DNA of 64,000 nucleotides. Origin: Lysobacter sp. Root690 (GTDB lineage: Bacteria; Pseudomonadota; Gammaproteobacteria; Xanthomonadales; Xanthomonadaceae). This document shows, in pieces, positions 1 through 9,987 of the stretch. Position numbers and translations under genes: made by a program. Under the pieces are notes generated by a model that saw only the letters and a list, made by a program, of their open reading frames with translations, made no database searches and was not told the origin of the DNA. The number at the start of each line of letters is the position of its first letter. The first letter of the stretch is position 1. The stretch lies in contig NZ_LMHM01000012.1 in assembly GCF_001427785.1 (NCBI RefSeq), positions 595,156-659,155 on the forward strand, in the 5' to 3' direction.

Positions 1-1947
1 ACCAACCTCGACAACCGAGTCACCACCAACGAAGGCGATATCAATAACATCAAGAACCAAATGGGGCCGACCGATCCGGCGTATCTCCAGCAGAACGGCC
101 GGGGTACGCGCTATGCACGTACCAACGACACCGGTCTGGCCGAAGACGATGCGCACGCCCAGGGCGTCGGTTCGACCGCAGTGGGTTACAACGCCACCAG
201 TTCCGCTGCCGATGCGGTCGCAATCGGTCGCGGCAGCCAAGCCAGCCATGCCGGCAGCGTCGCGCTCGGTGCGGGTTCGGTCGCCAACGGCGGCACGCTG
301 GGCAATGCGGCCTACTTGGTCGGCGGTACCGCGACCGGTGAGGTTAATGTCGGCAACCGCCGTGTCACCGGCATCGCCGCGGGCGCGGAAGATACCGATG
401 CGGTCAACGTCAGCCAGCTCAAGGCAGTGGCGACTAGCGCCACCCAAGCCGAGCAGCGTTCGGTGAAGTACGACTGGAACGACCTCGATGCGGACGGCGA
501 GATCGACCCGGGTGAGGTCGACTTCAGCAAGGCGACCTTGGCTGGCCCCATCAGCACCGATGGCGGTGTGACCGGCGGCAGCAAGCTCACCAATCTGGCC
601 CAGGGCGAGGTCTCGGCCACTTCGACCGACGCGGTCAACGGCGCCCAGCTCTACAAGGTCGCCGGTCCGAGCGATGCGGCTTATGTCGCCCAGAACGGAC
701 GTGGCCTGCGCTATGCGCGCAGCAACGACAGCGGCTTGGTCGAAGCTGATGCGCATGCACAGGGTGTGGGTTCGACTGCGGTGGGTTACAACGCTACCGG
801 TTCGGCCGAGAACGCCGTGGCGGTGGGTCGCGATTCGGTCGCAAGCCATGCCAACTCGGTCGCGCTCGGTGCCGGTTCGTCGACCACGGCCGGTGCGCAG
901 AGCGGCTACAACGCGGCCTACGTCGGCAACAGCAACTCGACCGGCCAAGTGCAAGTCGGCGGCCGCACCATCGGCGGCGTGGCCGCGGGATCGGCGGCGG
1001 ACGACGCGGTCAACGTCGCCCAGTTGCAGGCCGGCGTTAACGATGCCGTGACCCAAGCCAACAGCTACACCGACACGCGCGTCGACCAGATCGCCGGCAG
1101 CGTCGCTCAATACGACAACCGCATCAGCGCCGTCGAAGGCGACGTCAACAACGTCAAGAACGGCTCGGCGGGTCTGTTCCAGGTGAGCCAGGACAACAAC
1201 GCGGCTCCGACGGCTAGCGGCGCCAATGCGGCGGCGGGCGGCGCGGGCGCGGTGGCTTCCGGCGCCGGCAGCACGGCGCTCGGCAACGGCGCCATCGCCT
1301 CGGCGAACAATGCCGTCGCTCTGGGCGCGGGTTCTGTGGCGAACCAGGAAGGTACCGTCTCGGTCGGTTCGGCCGGCAACGAACGCCGGGTGACCAACGT
1401 CGCGGTCGGCACGGCCGACACCGACGCGGTTAACGTCGCGCAGTTGAAGGGCTTCACCACCGGTGGTCTGCAGTACGACAAGAACGTCGACGGCAGCAGC
1501 AACACCAACAGCCTGACCCTCAACCCGAACGGTACGGGGCAGACCACCGTGCGCAACGTCGCGGCTGGTACCGCCACGACCGATGCGGTCAACGTCGGCC
1601 AGTTGAAATCCGGCATGAGCGATGCGGTGGTCCAGGCCAATAGCTACACCGACAGCCAGGTCGGCACGATTCGCAACGATGTGTGGAACCTCAAGGGTGA
1701 CATCCGTCGCTTGGAGCGCGACATGCACTCGGGTATCGCCACGGCGATCGCGATCAAGCCGGCGCCGTACGTGGCCGGTCGCACGACCTACTACGCGGGC
1801 TTCGGTGCCTACAAGAGCGAGGCCGCGTTTGGTGTCAGCTTGCGGCATACCGCCGACAACGGACGTTGGAGTCTGGAAGGCGGCGCGTCGACCAACAGCG
1901 ACGGCGTCGGCGCGTATGTGGGCATCAGCGGCGTACTTGGCGACTGA
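1..1947 (+). CDS. trimeric autotransporter adhesin (YadA-like), C-terminal part
   Basis: The gene enters the window already open: the frame is open from base 1, before the first ATG at 61, so N-terminus and signal peptide lie outside. About 648 residues are visible. They consist of YadA/Hia head and neck repeats (recurring S-x-A-x-G-x-x-A and DAVNVAQL neck motifs), short coiled-coil stalk pieces, and a C-terminal membrane anchor of about 90 residues ending in GVLGD, which by family knowledge trimerises into a 12-stranded beta barrel in the outer membrane. A block of about 70 residues (61-280) is repeated at about 664-880 with the same motifs (YNATSSAADAV versus YNATGSAENAV). Role: surface adhesion or autoagglutination (type Vc secretion). 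Family call is firm; ligand unknown. Confidence 0.93.
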   Translation, partial: TNLDNRVTTNEGDINNIKNQMGPTDPAYLQQNGRGTRYARTNDTGLAEDDAHAQGVGSTAVGYNATSSAADAVAIGRGSQASHAGSVALGAGSVANGGTLGNAAYLVGGTATGEVNVGNRRVTGIAAGAEDTDAVNVSQLKAVATSATQAEQRSVKYDWNDLDADGEIDPGEVDFSKATLAGPISTDGGVTGGSKLTNLAQGEVSATSTDAVNGAQLYKVAGPSDAAYVAQNGRGLRYARSNDSGLVEADAHAQGVGSTAVGYNATGSAENAVAVGRDSVASHANSVALGAGSSTTAGAQSGYNAAYVGNSNSTGQVQVGGRTIGGVAAGSAADDAVNVAQLQAGVNDAVTQANSYTDTRVDQIAGSVAQYDNRISAVEGDVNNVKNGSAGLFQVSQDNNAAPTASGANAAAGGAGAVASGAGSTALGNGAIASANNAVALGAGSVANQEGTVSVGSAGNERRVTNVAVGTADTDAVNVAQLKGFTTGGLQYDKNVDGSSNTNSLTLNPNGTGQTTVRNVAAGTATTDAVNVGQLKSGMSDAVVQANSYTDSQVGTIRNDVWNLKGDIRRLERDMHSGIATAIAIKPAPYVAGRTTYYAGFGAYKSEAAFGVSLRHTADNGRWSLEGGASTNSDGVGAYVGISGVLGD

Positions 1948-2039
1948 GCCGCCACGTCGGTCCGGCCGGTCGTGCGCGCACGCACGGCCGGCCGTTTCCG
2001 ACCCGATGGGGATCGGGAATTTCAGCGGAGCAGCCTCAA

Positions 2040-2486
2040 ATGATCACGCCACACCCGTTAGAGTTGCGGTCCTACCAGTTGGACGACGAGCAATGGAAGG
2101 TCATCGCCTCGCATCTTCCGCGCCAGTACCAAGCACGCATCGTTAATAACACCGGTAACTACCGCCGTTTCATCGAAGCGGTGTTATGGGTGGTGTACAA
2201 CAACGCGCCATGGACCAGCTTGCCCAATCGGTTCGGCTCGTGGCGGGCGATTTATGTGCGCTTCCTGCGTTGGGTACAGGAGGAGCACTGGACCGCCGTG
2301 GAGCGCGCCCTGGGCCTGGAAAGCGCGCTCGCCAGAGGCCTGCGCGAGCGCGCTGATCGTTATCGCGCGAACAATATCTGGCGGCGCAAACGCGCCCATC
2401 CATCCCATGCCGCGTGCGGGTTCGATGAGCAAGGGGACATGACGATCGAGATTGCCAAGCGTTGGGGTAGTGCGCGGCTCGATTGA
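2040..2486 (+). CDS. IS5-type transposase N-terminal domain protein (DUF4096-like), stand-alone
   Basis: A 148-residue protein starting MITPHPLELRSYQLDDEQW; a purine-rich GGAG lies about 12 bases upstream of the ATG. The pattern L-D-D-E-Q-W, then V-L-W-V-V-Y-N-N-A-P-W, then S-W-R-A-I-Y-V-R-F-L-R-W matches the N-terminal DUF4096 domain of IS5/IS4-type transposases. The catalytic DDE domain is absent and the protein ends in a basic and then acidic tail. No terminal inverted repeats were found around it. It is either a truncated IS relic or a domesticated DNA-binding protein; the clean reading frame and the private terminator downstream favour a retained gene. Confidence 0.7.
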   Translation: MITPHPLELRSYQLDDEQWKVIASHLPRQYQARIVNNTGNYRRFIEAVLWVVYNNAPWTSLPNRFGSWRAIYVRFLRWVQEEHWTAVERALGLESALARGLRERADRYRANNIWRRKRAHPSHAACGFDEQGDMTIEIAKRWGSARLD

Positions 2487-2602
2487 GACATCCACGCGGC
2501 TGAGCGTCCGCCGTCTTTCCGTTCGGCGCCGTGTCCCCAAGTACGTCGTCTCGCGATCGCGCTTGGTTCTCTCCTCCCCCCGTGGACCGGGTCGTTCGTT
2601 GC

Positions 2603-2636
2603 GCGCTGGATCGGTCGCCGATCCAGCGCTTTTTTT
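2603..2636 (+). terminator. strong rho-independent terminator
   Basis: A perfect 12-bp stem (GCGCTGGATCGG paired with CCGATCCAGCGC) with a 3-base loop is followed by seven T. It lies about 115 bases after the DUF4096-like gene and before the winged-helix regulator, so it separates the two transcription units. Confidence 0.9.
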
Positions 2637-2799
2637 CCCTTGTTGGCGCTTGCCTGGGACTCGGAGCGGACGCATCATGGCGCCGCCAACCCGTCCTGCG
2701 GGCGGTCCGTGAGAAAACGTGAGGCAAGTCGCATTGCGCCGCAGCGTGGAATTCCCGGCTGCACCGTTGTTCCTGCTGCCGCGCCAGCCAAGTGATGCG

Positions 2800-5685
2800 A
2801 TGACGACTCCGTGGCCCACCAATGCCTGCTACCTGCAACTGGACGATCTGATCGTTGATTTGCGGTTCCGCCGGCTGATCTGTCCTGAGCAGAGCGGAGA
2901 GATACCGCAGCGCGTTTTCGATTTATTTCTGCTGTTCGTTAGCGAACCTCACAAACTACACAGCCGATCGAGCTTGTTCGAGCGGCTGTGGTCTGGAACC
3001 ATCGTCGAAGACACTAACCTGTCGCAGAATATTTGGCTGCTGCGCAAAGCGCTGGGCGAAACGCGCAAGAACTGGATCCGCACGGTCGCCAAGAGCGGCT
3101 ACGTGTTCGAGCCGCCGGGTCCGTTGTGCTGGTTCGAGCAACTGCCGTCCAACGCGAGCACCGTCGGCGGAATCGCCGCTACGGATAGCATCCAGTCCGC
3201 TCCGGTAGAGGCGGCCGCAGTTGCGGCAACTGCGCTTGAGAGCGTCGACACCGTCGCGGATCCGGCGATTCTGGCGCACGCGCAGCCCTCGGTGGATCCG
3301 ATGATGGTGCGCGATTCCGCACCGCTAGCGACGAGTTCACCGATCCCGTCTGGTCCCGCCGGGCGTCTACATCGGTGGGGTGCGGGTGCGGCCGCACTGG
3401 CGTTGATTTGTGTCCTCGTCGCGTTATTTATGGGACAGCCTTGGCGGGTCGACCGCACCGGGCGGGCGGTGGCAATCGTGGCGCCACAGGAACAGCACAA
3501 CTCGTCAGCATGGGCGACGACGCTGTTAGAGCAATGGCTGTCATGGAAGCTAGACAGCCTGCCCGAAGTTAACTTGATGACGCAAAGTGATCTTGCGGCT
3601 GGTGGCGGTCCCACATCGGTCGATGTGGTATTCCTCTCATCGGAGCGTTTGCCGGACGACTCCGAACGGATCGCGGTCTATGCGCGTGTTTTGCGCGATG
3701 GCAAAGAAGCGCGTTTCGAAGCGCAGGGCGATCGCTCCGAAGCGCCCGCGCTAATCGATTCGGTTTCGCGTAAGGTCGTCGCCGAACTGGTGCCGAAACA
3801 CGAGCGGCCTTGGCCTACGCTGGAACTGAGTGTGCGCGCAGCCGAACGCTACGCCGAGGTCGCGGACGCGCGCCGTCATCGTGACTGGATGGCAGTGGCC
3901 AGGATCGGCGCGGAGGTGGTCGAGATGGCGCCGCGCTTCGGCCTGGTGCGCTTGCAACTCGCCGAAGCTCAGGCCGAGTTGTACAACTCGGTCGCGGCCA
4001 ACGAACAGATGCAGATGGCGGTGCGGCTGCTCGCGCCGGCGCCCGCCGGCGTCGGCGCACAGTTGCAGGCACAGCGGCTGGCGGTCGATCCGCTGAGCGA
4101 AAGAAATGCACTCGAAGCCTATTCGTCACTGATCGAACGTTATCCGGATAAGGCTGCCTACCGTCTGGAACAGGTGCGCTTGCTACTCTCGGTCGGACGT
4201 CCGAAGGATGCGCAGATGCGACTGGCGGCGATGCCGAACGCCCATGAGCCGGTCAGCGTGCGCGTCGCCAAAGATCAATATCGCGCCGATGCCTACCGCA
4301 TGATGGGCGACCTAGATCGCTCACGGTCAGTAGCCGCTCACGCGGAAAAGATATTGCGGGAGCTGGGACCGGGATGGAGCATTGAGCACGCGGACGCGAT
4401 GCTGAACCTTGCCATTGCCGACACCTACCAGCACCCCGAGCGAGGCGCCTCGCCCTGGTACGAACGTGCCGCCGATCTCTACGAACGTTCGGGTAATTCG
4501 ACTCGGGCCCTGCATGCGCGCTTTCTCGCACGGATGACCGGCCGTCCTGGGCCTGACGGCGATGCAGGCATGGATGAGCTGCTGGCGCGTGCCCGCGCGG
4601 GCGGTTATCGACGGCTGGAACTCATGGCTCTCATGGCGAGCGCCAGCCGTGCGGCCGGCATGGGCGATATCGCCGTCTATCGCGCTAGGCAGAACCAAGC
4701 TTATGCGGTGGCGGAAGCCGCTGGGGACGTGCATTCAATGCGCCAGATAAGTGTCGTACTGCTTGGTGACCTCATCCAGTCTGGACGATTCGCCGAAGCC
4801 GATGCGAGCATCGCTCGGCTGCGCGATGCGAATCTGCAAACGGGCGCAATCTTCCTCTACGGACAGCAGGTGGCGAAGCTGGCCTTCATTCGCGGACGCT
4901 ATCACTATGCGTTGACTGCATTGGACAATGCGGAGAAGTTGCAGCCCACCGTAGTGCAACAACCGGCAGATACCAGTGTGAGGGCGGGTTTGGACTGCAA
5001 TCGCGCCGACATTCTGATTGAACTGGGACGTCTGCCGGAGGCCAGACAAAGCCTAGTGCGATGCGCGAAATCTAACTATCGTTCTACTGGGGCATCAGCG
5101 ATCGTCGGGGAAAGCCGCATCGAACTGATCTCTGGCGATCGACGGCGAGCCGCCGCCTTATTGGAGCAGGCGGAGAAATCACCGGTAATGGGTGCGGCCA
5201 GCAAATGGACGCACCTAATCAGCATTGCCTTGATCGCGGTGCGTCTGGGTGATACCGATCGTGCCGACCGCATATACGCAAAGCTGCTTCCCGAATTGCA
5301 GTCGACTGGGTATGCGATGCAGGTCGCGGCGGTGCGCGTCGGCCAAGTTGAAAGCGCGGCGACCCGGGGCGATTGGGTGCTGAGCCAGTCGCATTCTGCC
5401 GAAGCCAGGAAACTTATTCCGAGCGACGCCTGGTCCTTGCTCAGCCGACTGGATCTGATCGAGGCATGGGGCGCGCGCGAACGCGGTGACATGGCCGCGG
5501 CCGCAACGATAGCGTCCAAGCTGCATCGCGAGGCCCGCCGCCTCGGCGACGTGGCGATGGAACTGCAAGTCCACAGCCTGCTGCCCGCGGGCGTGATGCA
5601 AGACGATTGCAGCGCCGTCGAGCGGGAAGCAGCAATTGCGCATACAGGCATGCGGCGCCCAGATGCGGGCTGGCTGGGGCCATAA
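2800..5685 (+). CDS. winged-helix (OmpR/CadC-type) regulator with transmembrane segment and large TPR-like domain
   Basis: About 961 residues from the chosen ATG (MTTPWPTNACYLQLDD); an in-frame GTG at 2719 would add 27 residues, and neither start has a clear ribosome site. Residues about 10-107 form an OmpR/PhoB-type winged helix (RVFDLFLLFV, NLSQNIWLLRKALGE, RTVAKSGYVF), followed by an Ala/Pro-rich linker and one membrane segment near residues 193-212 (AAALALICVLVALFMG). The remaining 700 or so residues are helical, Ala/Glu/Arg-rich TPR-like repeats, presumably periplasmic. This is the CadC layout: cytoplasmic DNA binding coupled to a periplasmic sensor, with no receiver domain. It stands alone with no partner kinase. 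Targets unknown. Confidence 0.85.
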   Translation: MTTPWPTNACYLQLDDLIVDLRFRRLICPEQSGEIPQRVFDLFLLFVSEPHKLHSRSSLFERLWSGTIVEDTNLSQNIWLLRKALGETRKNWIRTVAKSGYVFEPPGPLCWFEQLPSNASTVGGIAATDSIQSAPVEAAAVAATALESVDTVADPAILAHAQPSVDPMMVRDSAPLATSSPIPSGPAGRLHRWGAGAAALALICVLVALFMGQPWRVDRTGRAVAIVAPQEQHNSSAWATTLLEQWLSWKLDSLPEVNLMTQSDLAAGGGPTSVDVVFLSSERLPDDSERIAVYARVLRDGKEARFEAQGDRSEAPALIDSVSRKVVAELVPKHERPWPTLELSVRAAERYAEVADARRHRDWMAVARIGAEVVEMAPRFGLVRLQLAEAQAELYNSVAANEQMQMAVRLLAPAPAGVGAQLQAQRLAVDPLSERNALEAYSSLIERYPDKAAYRLEQVRLLLSVGRPKDAQMRLAAMPNAHEPVSVRVAKDQYRADAYRMMGDLDRSRSVAAHAEKILRELGPGWSIEHADAMLNLAIADTYQHPERGASPWYERAADLYERSGNSTRALHARFLARMTGRPGPDGDAGMDELLARARAGGYRRLELMALMASASRAAGMGDIAVYRARQNQAYAVAEAAGDVHSMRQISVVLLGDLIQSGRFAEADASIARLRDANLQTGAIFLYGQQVAKLAFIRGRYHYALTALDNAEKLQPTVVQQPADTSVRAGLDCNRADILIELGRLPEARQSLVRCAKSNYRSTGASAIVGESRIELISGDRRRAAALLEQAEKSPVMGAASKWTHLISIALIAVRLGDTDRADRIYAKLLPELQSTGYAMQVAAVRVGQVESAATRGDWVLSQSHSAEARKLIPSDAWSLLSRLDLIEAWGARERGDMAAAATIASKLHREARRLGDVAMELQVHSLLPAGVMQDDCSAVEREAAIAHTGMRRPDAGWLGP

Positions 5686-6195
5686 CGCGCAGCTCCGTTC
5701 GCCGCTGTGTCTTTCGTCCGGACGATCTTTCGGCCATGGAGATCAAGTTTCAGCGTGACCGCTGTGCGTCGGAAGAACACCCACTGACGACGCCCTTCTA
5801 CCGAACATCTGAGGTGCTGATATTTGCTTCGCCCGCCCTCGTAGAAGCGTGGCTGTGGCACTACAAGGTCGTACAGTTGGGCGTTACGGCCGGCCAAGAC
5901 TTAACACACATGCTTATCGTCACCCGGCATTAGCCATAGCGCCTTGCGTACTGCGGGTTTTCGGGAGCTAATCGGCCATCGCATGAGCTACCGATAAGCG
6001 ATCATTCGATGGACAAATGGAAAGAGCTAGGGCTCTTTGCTGCATTGCACCACGCCTCAATTCACCTCGTGCTGGCGCCGTGGATTTATAAGGCTGCTGT
6101 TATCAGCGCCAACTGGATCACGCGCGGCTTGCATCTACTGATTTACCCTTGTGCTCGTCGTGCCAGCTATCGCCAGCCGAGAAGGAGCCCTGCAC
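5686..6195. other. intergenic region, no supported gene
   Basis: About 510 bases between the regulator and the oxidoreductase operon. Two short open frames (near 5607-5933 and 6009-6212) lack convincing starts or family features. A 7-bp hairpin (AAAGAGC...GCTCTTT, 6021-6038) is the only notable structure. The operon promoter is expected here but no confident -35/-10 pair was identified. Confidence 0.5.
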
Positions 6196-6837
6196 GTGGA
6201 CAGCCTGCTTAAACTCAACCTCACCCGACGGCAACTGCTCAAGGCCGGCGCGGCATCGGCCGCCGCCGCCGCGGCGCCCTCGGTGGCGTTTGCGAAGGCG
6301 CCGGACGAGCCGGCTCGGCCACCGGTGATGACGAAGGTCTCATTCGAGGTCAACGGCAAACCCGAGGCGCTCGAACTCGACACGCGCACCAGCCTGCTGG
6401 ATGCGCTTCGCGAGCACTTGCATCTGACCGGCACCAAGAAGGGGTGCGATCACGGCCAGTGCGGCGCATGCACGGTGATGGTCGATGGCCGGCGCATCAA
6501 CGCGTGTCTGACTCTCGCGGTGATGCACGAAGGTGATCGCATCACCACCATCGAAGGCCTCGGCACCCCGGACAAACTGCATCCGATGCAAGCGGCCTTC
6601 ATCAAGCACGACGGCTACCAGTGCGGCTACTGCACGCCCGGCCAGATCTGCTCAGCGGTGGCGATGCTGGGCGAAATCAAGAGCGGGGTGCCGAGCCTGG
6701 TCAGCGAAAAACTGACCGCGCGTCCGAAGCCGAGCGCCGACGAGATCCGCGAGCGCATGAGCGGCAACATCTGTCGCTGTGGCGCGTACTCCAACATCGT
6801 CGACGCGATTACCGAAGTCGCCGGGAGGTCCGCATGA
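6196..6837 (+). CDS. paoA: aldehyde oxidoreductase, [2Fe-2S] subunit PaoA (YagT-like)
   Basis: 213 residues from a GTG preceded by GAAGGAG at 8-9 bases; a farther GTG at 6151 has no such site. The N-terminus carries a twin-arginine signal ([15 protein letters not shown]) ending near AFA, so the folded complex is exported to the periplasm by Tat. A plant-ferredoxin type [2Fe-2S] cluster is bound by Cys84, Cys89, Cys92 and Cys104, and the second cluster of the xanthine-oxidase family by Cys143, Cys146, Cys193 and Cys195. Length matches E. coli PaoA (about 229). It passes electrons from the molybdenum centre to FAD. Its stop overlaps the paoB start by four bases. Confidence 0.93.
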   Translation: MDSLLKLNLTRRQLLKAGAASAAAAAAPSVAFAKAPDEPARPPVMTKVSFEVNGKPEALELDTRTSLLDALREHLHLTGTKKGCDHGQCGACTVMVDGRRINACLTLAVMHEGDRITTIEGLGTPDKLHPMQAAFIKHDGYQCGYCTPGQICSAVAMLGEIKSGVPSLVSEKLTARPKPSADEIRERMSGNICRCGAYSNIVDAITEVAGRSA

Positions 6838-7784
6838 AGGCCTTCACCTATGAGCGCGTGTCATCGCCCGCCGAAGCGGCCGCGGCGGCGGCGCGCACGC
6901 CGGGCGCGCGGTTCATCGCCGGCGGGACCAACCTGCTGGACCTGATGAAGCTGGAAGTCGAGACGCCCGGCCATCTGATCGACGTCAATGCGCTCAAGCT
7001 CGATGCGATCGAGTCGACCTCCGAAGGCGGGCTCAAGATCGGCGCGCTGGTGCGCAATACCGATCTGGCCGCTCATCCGCGCATTCGCCGCGACTATGCG
7101 CTGGTGTCGCGCGCGGTGGTGGCCGGCGCGTCCGGGCAGTTGCGCAACAAGGCCACGACCGGCGGCAATCTGCTGCAGCGCACGCGTTGCCCGTATTTTT
7201 ACGACACGAATCAGCGTTGCAACAAGCGCAATCCCGGCAGCGGCTGCGCTGCGTTGGAAGGCGTCAGCCGCCAACTGGCGGTGATCGGCGGTAGCAAGGA
7301 CTGCATCGCAACCTATCCCGGTGACATGGCCGTCGCCATGCGCGCCCTGGACGCGACCGTGCAGACCGTGCAGGCCGACGGCAGCGAGCGCAGCATCCCG
7401 CTGGCGCAGTTCTATCGCGCCCCGGCGAGTACGCCACATCTGGACACCGTGTTGGGCCAAGGCGAGCTGATCACCTCGGTGACCCTGCCCAAGCCGATCG
7501 GCGGAACCCACATCTACCGCAAGGTGCGCGACCGCGCGTCGTATGCGTTCGCGCTGGTGTCGATCGCCGCGGTGGTCCAGAACGACGGCAGCGGGCGTGT
7601 CGCGGTCGGTGGCGTCGCGTATGCGCCATGGCGCAGCGACGTGGCCGACGCGCAACTCGTCAACGGCGCCAAGGCCGTGACCGGCGTGCTGTTCGACGGC
7701 GCCAAGCCCACCGAGCAAAACCGCTTCAAGCTGCTGCTGGCAGAGCGCACGCTCGCCGCGGTGCTGGCCGAGGCGAAGGAGTGA
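6834..7784 (+). CDS. paoB: aldehyde oxidoreductase, FAD/[4Fe-4S] subunit PaoB (YagS-like)
   Basis: 316 residues; the ATG overlaps the paoA stop (ATGA) and has GGGAGG upstream, indicating translational coupling. The FAD-binding motifs are [12 protein letters not shown] (residues 27-38) and [12 protein letters not shown] (about 108-119). The loop with Cys119, Cys129 and Cys138 ([18 protein letters not shown]) matches the insertion that holds an extra [4Fe-4S] cluster in E. coli PaoB and is missing in ordinary xanthine dehydrogenase FAD subunits. Length fits E. coli PaoB (318). It links the iron-sulfur clusters to FAD, where oxygen or another acceptor takes up the electrons. Confidence 0.93.
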   Translation: MKAFTYERVSSPAEAAAAAARTPGARFIAGGTNLLDLMKLEVETPGHLIDVNALKLDAIESTSEGGLKIGALVRNTDLAAHPRIRRDYALVSRAVVAGASGQLRNKATTGGNLLQRTRCPYFYDTNQRCNKRNPGSGCAALEGVSRQLAVIGGSKDCIATYPGDMAVAMRALDATVQTVQADGSERSIPLAQFYRAPASTPHLDTVLGQGELITSVTLPKPIGGTHIYRKVRDRASYAFALVSIAAVVQNDGSGRVAVGGVAYAPWRSDVADAQLVNGAKAVTGVLFDGAKPTEQNRFKLLLAERTLAAVLAEAKE

Positions 7785-7788
7785 TGCC

Positions 7789-9987
7789 ATGAAATTCGAT
7801 ACCCCCGCCACGACCAATCCCATCGACCAGCTCAAGGTGGTCGGCAAACCGCTGGATCGCATCGATGGCCCCTTGAAGGTCACCGGCACCGCGCCCTATG
7901 CCTACGAGCAGCACGAGGCTGTCCGCAATGCGGTGTATGGCCATGTCATCGGCGCCGGCATCGCCAAGGGCCGGATCATGTCGATGGAACTCGACGCCGC
8001 GCGCCGGGCTCCCGGCGTGTTGGCCATCGTGACCGCCGCCAACGCGGGCAAGCTGGCGAAGGGCGACTTCAACACCGCCAAGCTGCTCGGCGGTCCGGTG
8101 ATTCAGCACTACCATCAGGCGGTCGCGCTGGTGGTCGCCGAGACCTTCGAACAGGCGCGCGCCGCGGCCGGCCTGGTGCGCATCCGCTACGACCGCGGCG
8201 CCGGCGCATTCGATCTGGCCGCGGCCAAGCCATCGGCGGTGGTGTCCGAACGCGATCAGCCCGACATCGCCGTCGGCGATTTCGCCGGCGCGTTCGCCGC
8301 GGCGCCGGTGCAACTCGATGCCACCTATCACACGCCCGACCAGTCGCACGCGATGATGGAGCCGCACGCGTCGATCGCCGCCTGGGACGGCGACAAGCTC
8401 ACACTGTGGACGTCCAACCAGATGATCGCGTGGGGCCGCGGCGATGTCGCCAAGACCTTGGGCATAGCGAAGGAAAACGTTCGCCTGGTCTCGCCCTTTA
8501 TCGGTGGCGGCTTCGGCGGAAAATTGTTCGTCCGCGCCGACGCGGTGCTCGCGGCGCTGGGCGCGCGCGCGGCGGGACGGCCTGTCAAGGTCGCGCTGCC
8601 CCGGCCCTTGATCGCGAACAACACCACCCATCGTCCCGCGACGATTCAGCGCATCCGCATCGGTGCGACCAAGGACGGTAAGATCAGCGCCATCGGCCAC
8701 GAAAGCTGGTCTGGCGATCTGCCCGGCGGCGGGATCGAGAACGCGGTTCAGCAGACCCGGCTGCTGTACGCCGGCGCCAATCGCATGATCAAGGCGCGCC
8801 TGGCCACACTGGACCTGCCCGAAGCCAATGCGATGCGTGCGCCCGGTGAAGCGCCCGGATTGATGGCGCTGGAAATCGCCATGGATGAGATGGCGGAAAA
8901 GCTCGGCATGGATCCGGTCGAGTTCCGCATCCTCAACGACACCCAGGTCGATCCGGAGAAGCCGGAGCGTCCGTTTTCGCAGCGCGAGCTGGTGCAATGC
9001 CTGCGCACCGGCGCCGAACGTTTCGGCTGGAGCAAACGCAATCCCAAGCACGGCGCCGTGCGCGACGGGCGTTGGTTGGTGGGCATGGGCATGGCGGCGG
9101 GGTTCCGCAACAACCTGGTGATGAAGTCGGGCGCTCGCGTGCGCTTGACCGCCGATGGCAAGGTCACGGTGGAAACCGACATGACCGACATCGGCACGGG
9201 CAGCTACACCATCATCGGCCAGACCGCCGCCGAGGTAATGGGCGTACCGCTGGACAAGGTGGTCGTGCGGCTGGGCGATTCGGATTTCCCGGTCTCGGCC
9301 GGCTCAGGCGGCCAATGGGGCGCCAACAGCTCAACCGCGGGCGTCTATGCCGCCTGCATGAAGCTGCGCGGGATCGTCGCGGCGAAGCTCGGACTCGATG
9401 CGGACAAGGCGACCTTCGCCGACGGCAAGGTCAGCGTGGACGGGCGCAGCATCGCGCTCGCAAAAGCCGCCGAGTCCGGTGACGTGGTGGCCGAAGACAG
9501 CATCGAGTTCGGCGACCTGGCCAAGAAGTTCCAGCAATCGACCTTCGCCGCTCATTTCGTCGAGGTCGGCGTGGACATCGCCACCGGTGAGTCACGCATC
9601 CGCCGCATGCTGGCGGTGTGCGCGGCCGGCCGTATCCTCAACCCCAAGCAGGCCCGCAGCCAGGTGATCGGCGCCATGACCATGGGCATCGGTGGCGCGC
9701 TATCGGAAGAACTGGCGGTGGACAAGCGTCTTGGCTTCTTCGTCAACCATGACCTCGCAGGTTACGAAGTGGCGGTGCATGCCGATGTGCCGCATCAGGA
9801 GGTTATTTTCCTCGACGAGGCCGACGACAAGTCATCGCCGATGAAGGCTAAAGGTGTGGGCGAGCTCGGTCTTTGCGGTGTAAGTGCCGCTATCGCCAAT
9901 GCCATCCATAACGCCACTGGCATCCGCGTGCGTGAGTATCCGATAACCTTGGACAAGCTGTTGCCTCAACTTCCTGTGATGGCGTAG
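7789..9987 (+). CDS. paoC: aldehyde oxidoreductase, molybdenum-cofactor subunit PaoC (YagR-like)
   Basis: 732 residues, the same length as E. coli PaoC, starting four bases after paoB. The molybdopterin motif GGGFGGK lies at residues 239-245. The base catalyst expected in this family is Glu692 in MKAKGVGELGL, and Arg440 (GFRNNL) falls exactly at the position of the E. coli active-site arginine that favours aromatic aldehydes. Predicted role: detoxification of (mostly aromatic) aldehydes to carboxylic acids in the periplasm as a PaoABC heterotrimer. The molybdenum cofactor chaperone PaoD, which follows in E. coli, is not encoded next to it. Confidence 0.94.
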   Translation: MKFDTPATTNPIDQLKVVGKPLDRIDGPLKVTGTAPYAYEQHEAVRNAVYGHVIGAGIAKGRIMSMELDAARRAPGVLAIVTAANAGKLAKGDFNTAKLLGGPVIQHYHQAVALVVAETFEQARAAAGLVRIRYDRGAGAFDLAAAKPSAVVSERDQPDIAVGDFAGAFAAAPVQLDATYHTPDQSHAMMEPHASIAAWDGDKLTLWTSNQMIAWGRGDVAKTLGIAKENVRLVSPFIGGGFGGKLFVRADAVLAALGARAAGRPVKVALPRPLIANNTTHRPATIQRIRIGATKDGKISAIGHESWSGDLPGGGIENAVQQTRLLYAGANRMIKARLATLDLPEANAMRAPGEAPGLMALEIAMDEMAEKLGMDPVEFRILNDTQVDPEKPERPFSQRELVQCLRTGAERFGWSKRNPKHGAVRDGRWLVGMGMAAGFRNNLVMKSGARVRLTADGKVTVETDMTDIGTGSYTIIGQTAAEVMGVPLDKVVVRLGDSDFPVSAGSGGQWGANSSTAGVYAACMKLRGIVAAKLGLDADKATFADGKVSVDGRSIALAKAAESGDVVAEDSIEFGDLAKKFQQSTFAAHFVEVGVDIATGESRIRRMLAVCAAGRILNPKQARSQVIGAMTMGIGGALSEELAVDKRLGFFVNHDLAGYEVAVHADVPHQEVIFLDEADDKSSPMKAKGVGELGLCGVSAAIANAIHNATGIRVREYPITLDKLLPQLPVMA

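Noticed and set aside
5607..5933. 108-residue open frame after the winged-helix regulator
   Set aside because: Starts inside the regulator gene, has no ribosome site and shows no domain.
6009..6212. 67-residue open frame before paoA
   Set aside because: Contains hydrophobic residues but no ribosome site, and its end overlaps the paoA start in another frame.
7726..9051. 441-residue open frame on the minus strand
   Set aside because: It lies opposite paoC, whose family and active-site residues are certain; the composition (His/Arg/Gly-rich) is that of a GC-driven antisense shadow.
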